In this document: positions 1-6,586 of the stretch, piece by piece
Numbering within the stretch: the first letter of the stretch is position 1
Layout of the letters: the number at the start of each line of letters is the position of its first letter
Assembly: GCA_035566015.1 (NCBI GenBank)
Contig: DATMRS010000020.1
Coordinates: 496,001 to 560,000 of the forward strand
Direction: 5' to 3'
DNA from: DATMRS01 sp035566015
GTDB taxonomy: Bacteria; Pseudomonadota; Alphaproteobacteria; Sphingomonadales; Sphingomonadaceae
DNA: 64,000 nucleotides
Notes under the pieces: model-generated
Told to the model about the DNA's origin: nothing
The model's input: only the letters and a program-made list of their open reading frames with translations
Database searches by the model: none
Translations under genes and position numbers: made by a program

Positions 1-198
1 CCAGCCCAGCCCTTCCTGGCTGATGCCGGTGGCTTCGGAGATGATGAGTCCGGCGCTTGCCCGCTGCGCATAATATTGCGCCATGATCGGCGTCGGCACA
101 TGGGCGCGCGTGGCGCGGCCCCGCGTCATGGGCGCCATCAGGATGCGGTTGGGGGCGCGGATCGCGCCAAGCTGAATCGGATCGAACAGGGATGGCAT
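1..198 (-). CDS. Old Yellow Enzyme family NADH:flavin oxidoreductase (N-terminal part)
   Basis: The reverse strand encodes 66 codons that begin at an ATG and run off the left edge. The peptide starts MPSLFDPIQLGAIRAPNRIL and continues with MAPMTRGRA, which is the first beta/alpha unit of the FMN-binding TIM barrel in Old Yellow Enzymes (NemA/XenB/OPR group). A later ATGISQEGLGW segment fits the same family. These enzymes use NAD(P)H to reduce activated C=C bonds, nitroesters or quinones in the cytosol. The active-site His/Asn pair and most of the barrel lie outside the window, so substrate class cannot be judged. The gene is divergent from the DMT transporter, with about 60 bp between starts. 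Confidence 0.85.
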   Translation of the reverse strand, partial: MPSLFDPIQLGAIRAPNRILMAPMTRGRATRAHVPTPIMAQYYAQRASAGLIISEATGISQEGLGW

Positions 199-260
199 CG
201 TTGTTGAACCCCTTTGCTCCGTAGAAGCGACGCCATCGAAATAGGGCGTTACAGGGGGCG

Positions 261-1163
261 ATGCACGACTCGTCCGACTCAAGAATAAGTTTGTCCGCCA
301 CAACCCCGGTGCCGCCGCCGACGCGTGCCTTCGTGGCGCTGATCGTCGGTAATATCTGCCTGGCCTTCGGGCCGTGGATGGTGCGGCTGGCCGATGTCGG
401 GCCGGTCGCCGCCGGATTCTGGCGGCTGGCGCTCGCCGCCCCGCTGCTGTTCCTGCTCACCCGCTTCGCGCGCCAGCCGATCCCGCGCCTCTCGGCCGGG
501 CTATGGATCATGCTGGCGCTGGGCGGCCTGTTCTTCGCGGCCGATCTGGCGAGCTGGCATGCCGGCATTCTCCGGACGCGCCTCGCCAATGCGACCTTGT
601 TCGGCAACGTCACCAGCTTCCTCTTCGCGCTATACGGTTTCCTGATCGCGCGGCGGCTGCCCGATCGCAACCAGGCGGTGGCTTTGCTGCTCGCGGCGTT
701 CGGCGTCGTGCTGCTGCTCGGCCGCTCCTACGAACTGTCGCCCGAAAATATGCTGGGCGACCTTCTGTGCCTGTGCGCGGGGCTGTTCTATGCGGGTTAT
801 CTGATCATGGTGGAGCGGGCGCGCGGCTCGCTTGCTCCCCTGCCGACGTTGGCGATCGCGACGCTCGCGGGCGTGTTGCCGCTGCTGCTTTTCGCGCTGC
901 TGCTGGGGGAGCGGATCCTGCCCGGCGCCTGGTGGGCGCTGGCGCTGCTCGCGCTCGGCAGCCAGGTGATCGGGCAGGGCCTGATGGTCTATGCGATCGG
1001 CTATCTGCCGCCGGTGGTCATCGGTTTGGGCTTCCTCCTTCAGCCAATCATCGCCGCGATCATCGGCTGGATCGCTTATGGCGAGCGGCTGGGCACGGGC
1101 GACCTCATCGGCGCGCTGGCGATCGGCATCGCGCTGGTGCTCGTTCGCCGCCGGCCGCGATGA
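261..1163 (+). CDS. DMT superfamily (EamA) inner-membrane transporter
   Basis: This 300-residue protein is almost entirely hydrophobic and contains about ten transmembrane helices arranged as two EamA repeats, the usual size and layout of drug/metabolite exporters. An early MVRLADVGPVAAGFWRL segment is typical of the first repeat, and the second repeat ends in a short Arg-rich cytoplasmic tail (VRRRPR). Substrate cannot be predicted; relatives export amino acids, nucleosides or toxic metabolites. The gene starts about 60 bp from the divergent Old Yellow Enzyme gene, so they may share a regulatory region. The COQ9 gene follows closely downstream. Confidence 0.85.
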   Translation: MHDSSDSRISLSATTPVPPPTRAFVALIVGNICLAFGPWMVRLADVGPVAAGFWRLALAAPLLFLLTRFARQPIPRLSAGLWIMLALGGLFFAADLASWHAGILRTRLANATLFGNVTSFLFALYGFLIARRLPDRNQAVALLLAAFGVVLLLGRSYELSPENMLGDLLCLCAGLFYAGYLIMVERARGSLAPLPTLAIATLAGVLPLLLFALLLGERILPGAWWALALLALGSQVIGQGLMVYAIGYLPPVVIGLGFLLQPIIAAIIGWIAYGERLGTGDLIGALAIGIALVLVRRRPR

Positions 1164-1200
1164 CTTGGCCCCGGCGTATCAGCGGCTTATGGTTGCGCGC

Positions 1201-1866
1201 ATGACCGACGCCGCCCCTGACGACCGGACGCTCGACGAACTGCGCGCCGCGCTGGCCCCCGCGATCGCGCGCAATGCCGCCTTCGATGGCTGGGGCGCGA
1301 TGGCGTGCGAGGCCGCCGCCGCCGAGTTGGGCATTCCCCCTGCCCGCGCCGCGCTCGCCTTCCCCAAGGGTGCGGTGGACATGATCGACGCCTGGTTCGC
1401 GCATGTCGATCGGGCGATGGCCGACGCCCTGCCCCCCGCGCGCCTCGCGGCGATGAAGATGCGCGACCGGATCACTGCGCTGATCCTCGCCCGTCTCGAC
1501 GCGATCGCGCCCGAGCGGGAGGCGCTCCGCCGCGCGTTGTCGGTGCTTCTCCTGCCGCAAAATGCGGCGCGTGCGGCGCGGTTCAGCTGGCGGGCGGCCG
1601 ATCGGATGTGGCGTTTCGCCGGCGACGGCGCGACCGACGTCAACCATTATACCAAGCGGGCGACATTGGCGGGCGTTTATGCGGCCACTTTGCTCGCTTT
1701 CCTTGACGATGGCAGCGAGGATTTCGCTGAAACGCGCGCCTTCCTGGCCCGCCGGATCGATGGCGTGATGCGTTTCGAGCGGCTGAAGGCCAGCCTGCGC
1801 CCGGATCCCGATCGACATTTCAGCCCGGCACGGTTCCTCGGCCGGCTGCGCTATCGCGCGCGATGA
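1201..1866 (+). CDS. COQ9 family ubiquinone-biosynthesis accessory protein
   Basis: This 221-residue protein resembles the COQ9 family: an all-helical TetR-like fold with a C-terminal region carrying RFSWRAADRMWRFAGD and TDVNHYTKRATLAGVYAATLL. The latter is the signature stretch for binding lipid and contacting the COQ7 hydroxylase. In alphaproteobacteria COQ9 supports ubiquinone synthesis at the inner membrane. An alternative ATG lies 12 bases upstream; the chosen start gives MTDAAPDDRTLDELRAAL. No other ubiquinone genes are adjacent, although a bc1-complex chaperone lies about 3 kb downstream. The assignment is by pattern recognition of the conserved C-terminal motif. Confidence 0.85.
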   Translation: MTDAAPDDRTLDELRAALAPAIARNAAFDGWGAMACEAAAAELGIPPARAALAFPKGAVDMIDAWFAHVDRAMADALPPARLAAMKMRDRITALILARLDAIAPEREALRRALSVLLLPQNAARAARFSWRAADRMWRFAGDGATDVNHYTKRATLAGVYAATLLAFLDDGSEDFAETRAFLARRIDGVMRFERLKASLRPDPDRHFSPARFLGRLRYRAR

Positions 1867-1895
1867 CAAGAGCGCTGGCGTTTTCGTCGCGTTAT

Positions 1896-1910
1896 TGATA
1901 ATCACTTGCA
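1896..1910. promoter_or_regulatory. Putative Fur operator upstream of feoAB
   Basis: The reverse complement reads TGCAAGTGATTATCA, close to the alphaproteobacterial Fur box (TGC-AAT-ATT-CA pattern) and similar to the site in front of tonB in this window. It lies 15-29 bases before the likely GTG start of feoA and overlaps an in-frame upstream ATG, which argues that the ATG is not the real start. By inference Fur with iron represses feoAB here. Confidence 0.55.
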
Positions 1911-1924
1911 GAACACCCATTCGA

Positions 1925-2179
1925 GTGAGAATCGTGCGCCTCGATCAACTGCCTCTCCGACAAGCCGCCATTATTGCCGCGATAGATTGGGCCGCTCTCC
2001 GCCCCGCCGAGGCGCGCCGCCTGCGCGAACTGGGGCTGGACGAAGGCGTGCGGGTGGAGGCGCTGCATGTCGGGCCGTTCGGGCGCGATCCGATCGCCTG
2101 CCGCGTCGGGCGGATGACGATCGCGCTGCGCCGCGCGCACGCTTCGGCGATCTCGGTCCAGCAGGCTGACGCGGCATGA
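1925..2179 (+). CDS. feoA: FeoA ferrous-iron transport accessory protein
   Basis: This is an 84-residue SH3-like FeoA domain beginning MRIVRLDQLP and containing ARRLRELGLDEGVRVEAL, the hallmark FeoA stretch with its central LGLxEG turn, followed by a short beta strand (GPFGRDPIACRVGRMTIALR). FeoA works with FeoB at the cytoplasmic face of the inner membrane. An in-frame ATG 30 bases upstream would place the putative Fur box inside the gene, so I chose the GTG at 1925. The stop overlaps the feoB ATG by four bases, indicating translational coupling. Confidence 0.85.
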   Translation: MRIVRLDQLPLRQAAIIAAIDWAALRPAEARRLRELGLDEGVRVEALHVGPFGRDPIACRVGRMTIALRRAHASAISVQQADAA

Positions 2180-4026
2180 ATCCCGCGCCGATGATTGCGC
2201 TGGTCGGCAATCCGAACGCCGGAAAAAGCGCGCTGTTCAATGCGTTGACGGGCGCGCGGCAGAAGGTCGGCAACTATCCGGGTGTCACCGTCGAGCGGAA
2301 GTCGGGCCGTCTGGTCCTCTCCGACGGGCGGCCGATCGAGCTGGTCGACCTGCCCGGCACCTACAGCCTCGACCCCGCCAGCCCCGACGAGGTGGTGACG
2401 CGCAATGTCGTGCTGGGCCATCAGGCGGGCGAGCGGCTGCCCTCCGCGCTGATCGTCGTCGTCGACGCGACCAATCTCGACAATCATCTGCGCTTCACGC
2501 TCCAGCTTATCGCGCTCGGCCTGCCGATCGTCGTCGCGCTCAACATGGTCGACATGGCCGAGCGTGACGGGCTGCACATCGATGTCGACATGCTGTCGCG
2601 CGAACTGGGTGTGCCGGTGATCCCTACCGTCGCGGTGCGCCGGCGCGGCATGGAGGAATTGAAGGCCGCGATCGACACGATCGTCAGCGGCGCGCCCGTG
2701 CCGCCCCGTGCCGACGGGGCGGTGCCCGACATCGTCATCTTCCAGCGCCGCGCGCGCGCGATCGCGGATGCGGCGACGATCGAGGAGCATGTCGGCCGCC
2801 GCTGGTCCTACTGGGCGGACAAGGTGGCGCTGCATCCCGTCCTGGGGCCGATCATCCTCGCCGTTTTGATGTTCGTCATGTTCCAGGCGGTGTTCGCCTG
2901 GTCGGCCGCGCCGATGGACCTTATCGATGCCGGCTTCCAGGATTTGCAGGCGATCGTTCGCGATCTGCTGCCAGAAGGATTGCTGCGCTCGCTGATCGTC
3001 GATGGCGTGATCAGCGGCGTCGGCGCGGTGGTGGTGTTCCTGCCGCAGATCCTGATCCTGTTCTTCTTCATCCTGCTGCTGGAGGCGTCGGGCTATATGG
3101 TGCGCGCCGCTTTCCTGATGGACAGGCTGATGGCGCGGGTCGGCCTCTCGGGGCGTGCCTTCATCCCGCTTCTTTCCTCCTTCGCCTGCGCGATTCCGGG
3201 CATCATGGCGACGCGCACGATCGACGATCCCAAGGACCGGCTGACGACGATCCTGATCGCGCCGTTGATGACCTGTTCGGCGCGCCTGCCGGTCTATGCG
3301 GTGATTATCGGTGCCTTCATCCCGGCGCGGAGCGTGGGGCCGGGCATCGGTTTGCAGGGCCTCGTCCTCTTCGGCCTCTATCTCACCGGCGTGCTCGGCG
3401 CGCTGGTCGCCGCGCTCGTCTTCCGCCGCACCATCACGCGCGGTGAGGGCAGCGGCTTCCTGATGGAGATGCCCAAATATCAGATGCCCAACTGGCGCGA
3501 TGTGGCGATCGGCCTGTGGCAGCGCGCGTGGATCTTCCTCCATCGCGCGGGCACGCTGATCCTCGCCGCGACGATCCTGCTCTGGGCGCTCCTCTCCTTC
3601 CCGCAGGCGCCGGCGGGCGTGAACCAGAGCGAATATTCGGTCGCGGGGCGTATCGCCGACGGGCTGGAGGTCGTCGTCCGTCCGATCGGCTTCAACCATC
3701 AGATCGCGCTCGCCATCATCCCGGCGATGGCGGCGCGCGAGGTAGCCGTTTCCGCGCTCGCCACCGTCTATTCGATCGATTCGACTGATGATGCGGCGAC
3801 CGAACGGTCGCTCGTCGGGCGGTTGCAGGGGCGCTGGCCGCTGCCCACCGCGCTCGCTTTCCTGATGTGGTTCGTCTTCGCGCCGCAATGCATGTCGACG
3901 ATCGCGGTGATCCGGCGCGAGACGAACGGCTGGAAATGGCCCGCCTTCACGCTCGCTTATCTCTTCACGCTGGCATACGTCGCGGCAGGCGCTACATACT
4001 GGCTCGCGACAGCCGCGGGGCTTTAG
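2176..4026 (+). CDS. feoB: FeoB ferrous-iron transporter
   Basis: This 616-residue protein has an N-terminal GTPase domain with G1 GNPNAGKS near residue 12, G3 DLPGTYS, and G4 NMVD, followed by a membrane domain of Gate/FeoB_C type from about residue 210 with many helices. It imports Fe2+ across the inner membrane. The protein is shorter than the roughly 770-residue E. coli FeoB but within the range of alphaproteobacterial versions. It forms an operon with feoA (4-base overlap) under a likely Fur box. No feoC is visible. ssb begins only 12 bases after the stop, so readthrough is possible. Confidence 0.95.
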   Translation: MNPAPMIALVGNPNAGKSALFNALTGARQKVGNYPGVTVERKSGRLVLSDGRPIELVDLPGTYSLDPASPDEVVTRNVVLGHQAGERLPSALIVVVDATNLDNHLRFTLQLIALGLPIVVALNMVDMAERDGLHIDVDMLSRELGVPVIPTVAVRRRGMEELKAAIDTIVSGAPVPPRADGAVPDIVIFQRRARAIADAATIEEHVGRRWSYWADKVALHPVLGPIILAVLMFVMFQAVFAWSAAPMDLIDAGFQDLQAIVRDLLPEGLLRSLIVDGVISGVGAVVVFLPQILILFFFILLLEASGYMVRAAFLMDRLMARVGLSGRAFIPLLSSFACAIPGIMATRTIDDPKDRLTTILIAPLMTCSARLPVYAVIIGAFIPARSVGPGIGLQGLVLFGLYLTGVLGALVAALVFRRTITRGEGSGFLMEMPKYQMPNWRDVAIGLWQRAWIFLHRAGTLILAATILLWALLSFPQAPAGVNQSEYSVAGRIADGLEVVVRPIGFNHQIALAIIPAMAAREVAVSALATVYSIDSTDDAATERSLVGRLQGRWPLPTALAFLMWFVFAPQCMSTIAVIRRETNGWKWPAFTLAYLFTLAYVAAGATYWLATAAGL

Positions 4027-4038
4027 GAGGCAGAAGAC

Positions 4039-4587
4039 ATGGCAGGCAGCGTGAACAAGGTGATCCTCGTCGGCAATCTGGGCCGCGATCCCGAATCGCG
4101 CAGCTTCCAGAATGGCGGCAAGGTGGTGAACCTGCGCATCGCCACGTCCGAAACATGGAAGGACCGCAATAGCGGCGAACGGCGCGAGAAGACCGAATGG
4201 CATTCGGTCGCCATCTTCAACGAGAATCTGGCGAACATCGCCGAGCGTTATCTGCGCAAGGGCAGCAAGGTCTATGTCGAGGGCCAGCTTCAGACCCGCA
4301 AATGGCAGGATCAGAGCGGGCAGGACCGCTACACTACCGAGATTGTCCTCCAGAATTTCAACGGCACGCTCACCCTGCTCGACAAGGCGGGCGAAAATGC
4401 CGGCGGCGGAAGCCGCGACGGCTGGGGCGGCGGCGATCAAGGCTATGACGATCGCGGCTTCGGTGGCGGTTCGAGCGGTGGCGGTTCGAGCGGTGGCGGT
4501 GGCGGTGGCCGCAGCGGCGGCGCGCCGGCCTCATCGCGCCCCGCCGATCCCTTTGACAACGATCTGGACGACGACGTCCCCTTCTGA
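4039..4587 (+). CDS. ssb: Single-stranded DNA-binding protein SSB
   Basis: This 182-residue protein has an N-terminal OB fold (MAGSVNKVILVGNLGRDPE, then RIATSETWKDRNSGERREKTEWH), a glycine/serine-rich linker from about residue 115, and the acidic tip DDDVPF that recruits partners such as RecQ, PriA and Pol III chi. It coats single-stranded DNA during replication, repair and recombination. The start ATG has an AGGAGG-like ribosome site just upstream. The linker is encoded partly by a perfect 15-bp tandem repeat. Identification is unambiguous. Confidence 0.97.
   Translation: MAGSVNKVILVGNLGRDPESRSFQNGGKVVNLRIATSETWKDRNSGERREKTEWHSVAIFNENLANIAERYLRKGSKVYVEGQLQTRKWQDQSGQDRYTTEIVLQNFNGTLTLLDKAGENAGGGSRDGWGGGDQGYDDRGFGGGSSGGGSSGGGGGGRSGGAPASSRPADPFDNDLDDDVPF
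4462..4500 (+). repeat. Short tandem repeat in the SSB linker
   Basis: The unit GGTGGCGGTTCGAGC occurs twice in perfect tandem (4462-4476 and 4477-4491) and a third copy begins before degenerating. It encodes repeated GGGSS in the disordered SSB linker, so unit gain or loss would stay in frame and probably be tolerated. Confidence 0.8.
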
Positions 4588-4595
4588 GCGGCGCT

Positions 4596-5132
4596 TCAGC
4601 CCTCGTCCTTCGGGGGGCGTTTCAGCGCCTTGAGCGCGGCGAACGGCCCTGTTTCACCCTCCTGGAGGACACCGGCGGCGCGCAGGACGGCGTCGGCATC
4701 GGGGCTGCGCGGGAAGGGGTCGAGCGCCAGAATCATCGTCTCGGCCACCGCCTCGCCGATATCGACCGCGCCGCCTTCGTAGAACAAGGTGTCGCAATCC
4801 TCCTCGGTGAGGCCGATTTCCTCCGCGCCGTCGGCGGGCGCCTGTTCGGCGGGCAGGAAGCGCAGCGTGAAGGCGTCGGACAGCGCCGCCGGCAGCGACT
4901 CGCCGGTCGCGACGCAGCTTTGCGTCACCTCGGCGGTCAGCGTGCCACGGAGCCGGACGATCGCGCCGTCGCGTGAAAGGTGCGTCTCGGCTTCGAGCCT
5001 GTCGATCGCGACGAGGCCGAAGCGCCGCGCCAGCGCATCCCGCTCGGCCGGTTCGGCGGTGATCGCGACGGCCCGCTCGCCCGCGCCGAGCGAATCGAGC
5101 CGCACGGGCCGCGAAAATTCATTCTCGTTCAT
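4596..5132 (-). CDS. DUF177 / YceD family protein
   Basis: This 178-residue protein matches the DUF177 family. It has an N-terminal strand-rich part, a central EVTQSCVATGESLP with the conserved Cys, an acidic LTEEDCDTLFYEGGAVDIGEAVAETMILALDPFPRSP segment that is the family hallmark, and a C-terminal FAALKALKRPP tail. In other bacteria yceD is linked to 23S rRNA biogenesis and sits before rpmF, but rpmF is not adjacent here. It overlaps the upstream bc1-chaperone gene by four bases, so both are probably one transcript. Exact function is not established from the sequence. Confidence 0.85.
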   Translation of the reverse strand: MNENEFSRPVRLDSLGAGERAVAITAEPAERDALARRFGLVAIDRLEAETHLSRDGAIVRLRGTLTAEVTQSCVATGESLPAALSDAFTLRFLPAEQAPADGAEEIGLTEEDCDTLFYEGGAVDIGEAVAETMILALDPFPRSPDADAVLRAAGVLQEGETGPFAALKALKRPPKDEG

Positions 5133-5659
5133 GGCAGAAGCCGGCCGCCGAGCAGCGTATCGAGCGGAACCCCGCCGATCTGCGCCGCCAATCGCCTGAT
5201 GCCGGCGGCGAGCATCGCCAGCGCGCCGGCGGAAGGCTCGTCGCCCCGATAGACGTTGCGGACGAGCGCTGATTCGAGTGTATCCGCCCCCGCGCCGGGC
5301 GCCAGCGCGTCGCGATAGGCGCCCAGCCGCCCGCCAAGCGCGCTCATCATCCGGCCGATATGCTTGCCGACGACGATATCGCCGATGCCGATCTCGCGAA
5401 GCTGCCCGTCCATATCGTCGACGAATATCTCGGCGAGGAAGGTCGAGGGCGCCTTGCCCGGATCGCCGTCGCCTTCGAGGCGAATCAGGACCAGCGACAG
5501 GACGGCGGCCACCATCTCGAATCGGCCGTCGATCGTGTCGGGGACGGCGGCGTCCCGATACCAGGCGGGTTGCCGCGCTTCCTCGACAATAGCCGCATAA
5601 AGCGGGCGCAGGGCGGCGCGATCGCCGCTTCCCCCGAACAGGGCGCGCAATAGGGACAA
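5129..5659 (-). CDS. Ubiquinol-cytochrome c chaperone family protein
   Basis: This 176-residue protein belongs to the UQCC1/CBP3-like family: an all-helical domain with LRPLYAAIVEEARQPAWYRDAAVPDTIDGRFEMVAAV near the N terminus and FVDDMDGQLREIGIGDIVVGKHIGRMM in the middle, both family signatures. Relatives assist cytochrome b or bc1 assembly. The start is a TTG preceded by AAAGGAGT at good spacing; no in-frame ATG gives a sensible N terminus. It is upstream of, and overlaps, the DUF177 gene. It is divergent from the BamE-like gene. Confidence 0.85.
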   Translation of the reverse strand: MSLLRALFGGSGDRAALRPLYAAIVEEARQPAWYRDAAVPDTIDGRFEMVAAVLSLVLIRLEGDGDPGKAPSTFLAEIFVDDMDGQLREIGIGDIVVGKHIGRMMSALGGRLGAYRDALAPGAGADTLESALVRNVYRGDEPSAGALAMLAAGIRRLAAQIGGVPLDTLLGGRLLP

Positions 5660-5755
5660 GGGGACTCCTTTCGAACGCAGACGATTGCCGCGCTTGCGTC
5701 GCGACGGCCTACGCGCATATTGAGGCACCGCGCCCCGGATGCAATCTTCCGGGCA

Positions 5756-5781
5756 CGGCGTATCCTCCTTCGGATACGCCG
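5756..5781. promoter_or_regulatory. Perfect 10-bp inverted repeat upstream of the BamE-like gene
   Basis: CGGCGTATCC and GGATACGCCG form perfect 10-bp arms around a 6-base loop, 28 bases before the BamE-like start codon. There is no T tract, so it is not an ordinary terminator. It could be an operator or an mRNA leader hairpin. Confidence 0.4.
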
Positions 5782-5809
5782 CCCAAGCGTTTCGAGGAGT
5801 TTTCCGACG

Positions 5810-6289
5810 ATGGCCGATACCTTGCCGCGCCTGTTCACGGTCGCGCTCGGCGCAGCACTCCTCGCGACGGCCGGCTGCGCCCGCATTCGCGATCATAAGG
5901 GCTATGTGATCGATCAGACGCTGGTCGCCGCGATCCAGCCCGGGGTCGACAACAAGGAATCGGTCACGCGCACGCTGGGCCGGCCCAGCTTCGACGGGCA
6001 GTTCGACGGCGGCAATAGCTGGTATTATGTCGCGCGCGACACGCGCCAGCTTGCCTTCGCCAGTCCCACCCCGGTCGATCAGACGGTGATAATCATCCAT
6101 TTCGACAAGGCGGGCAACGTCGCCTCGGTGCAGAAGACAGGGTTGGAGAAGGTGGTCCGCATCAGCCCCGACAGCGACAAGACGCCGACGCTCGGCCGCC
6201 ATCGCGGCTTCTTCCGCGAACTGTTCGGCAATATCGGCCAGGTCGGTTCGGTCAGCCAGGGCGGCGGCACGGTCGACAACCCGCAGTAA
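5810..6289 (+). CDS. bamE: BamE/SmpA-like outer-membrane assembly lipoprotein
   Basis: This 159-residue protein has a lipoprotein signal ending in a lipobox (ATAGCA, Cys at residue 23) and a SmpA/OmlA domain: GYVIDQTLVAAIQPGVDNKESVTRTLGRPSFDG followed by NSWYYVAR and IIIHFDKAGNV. BamE supports the BAM complex that inserts beta-barrel proteins in the outer membrane. The ATG at 5810 has a GAGGAG-like site upstream; the open frame extends further but without signal-peptide character. The tail (GGGTVDNPQ) is Gly-rich. Divergent from the bc1-chaperone gene. Confidence 0.88.
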   Translation: MADTLPRLFTVALGAALLATAGCARIRDHKGYVIDQTLVAAIQPGVDNKESVTRTLGRPSFDGQFDGGNSWYYVARDTRQLAFASPTPVDQTVIIIHFDKAGNVASVQKTGLEKVVRISPDSDKTPTLGRHRGFFRELFGNIGQVGSVSQGGGTVDNPQ

Positions 6290-6323
6290 GAGGCGTCACC
6301 GCCACCCACCTCACCAACAACCC

Positions 6324-6421
6324 CGTCATTCCGACGAAAGTCGAAAATCCACGGACGGCGGCTCGCCCGGAAAAAGGAAGCGAGCCGCATCCATGGGACC
6401 CCGGCGTCCGCCGGGGCGACG
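6324..6421. repeat. Dispersed palindromic repeat, copy 1 (degenerate)
   Basis: Begins with CGTCATTCC and ends with GGGGCGACG, the common termini of the family. It holds an internal CGGCTCGC/GCGAGCCG stem and a CCCCGGCG/CGCCGGGG stem. It lies between the convergent 3' ends of the BamE-like and malic enzyme genes. Together with copy 2 it fills this 297-bp gene-free stretch. Confidence 0.75.
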
Positions 6422-6456
6422 GGAGAGGAAGGGCACTCGCCCTATATCCGAAAACC

Positions 6457-6549
6457 CGTCATTCCCGCGCAGGCGGGAAACCATAAACGCCGGTTTCGCC
6501 TATTTTGTGGAGACAGTGCTTATGGATTCCCGCCTGCGCGGGAATGACG
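6457..6549. repeat. Dispersed palindromic repeat, copy 2 (perfect terminal inverted repeats)
   Basis: A 93-bp element whose first 23 bases (6457-6479) and last 23 bases (6527-6549) are exact reverse complements. Each arm is itself a hairpin built on TTCCCGC and GCGGGAA. This is the best preserved copy in the window and the model for the family. Confidence 0.9.
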
Positions 6550-6586
6550 ATGTGGATGGAGAGAAAGGGCGCACCCTCCCGCCAAC

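Noticed and set aside
1945..4440. 831-codon open frame antisense to feoAB and ssb
   Set aside because: It mirrors well-supported genes, is made of Arg/Asp/His-rich low-information sequence, and arises from the high GC content of third positions.
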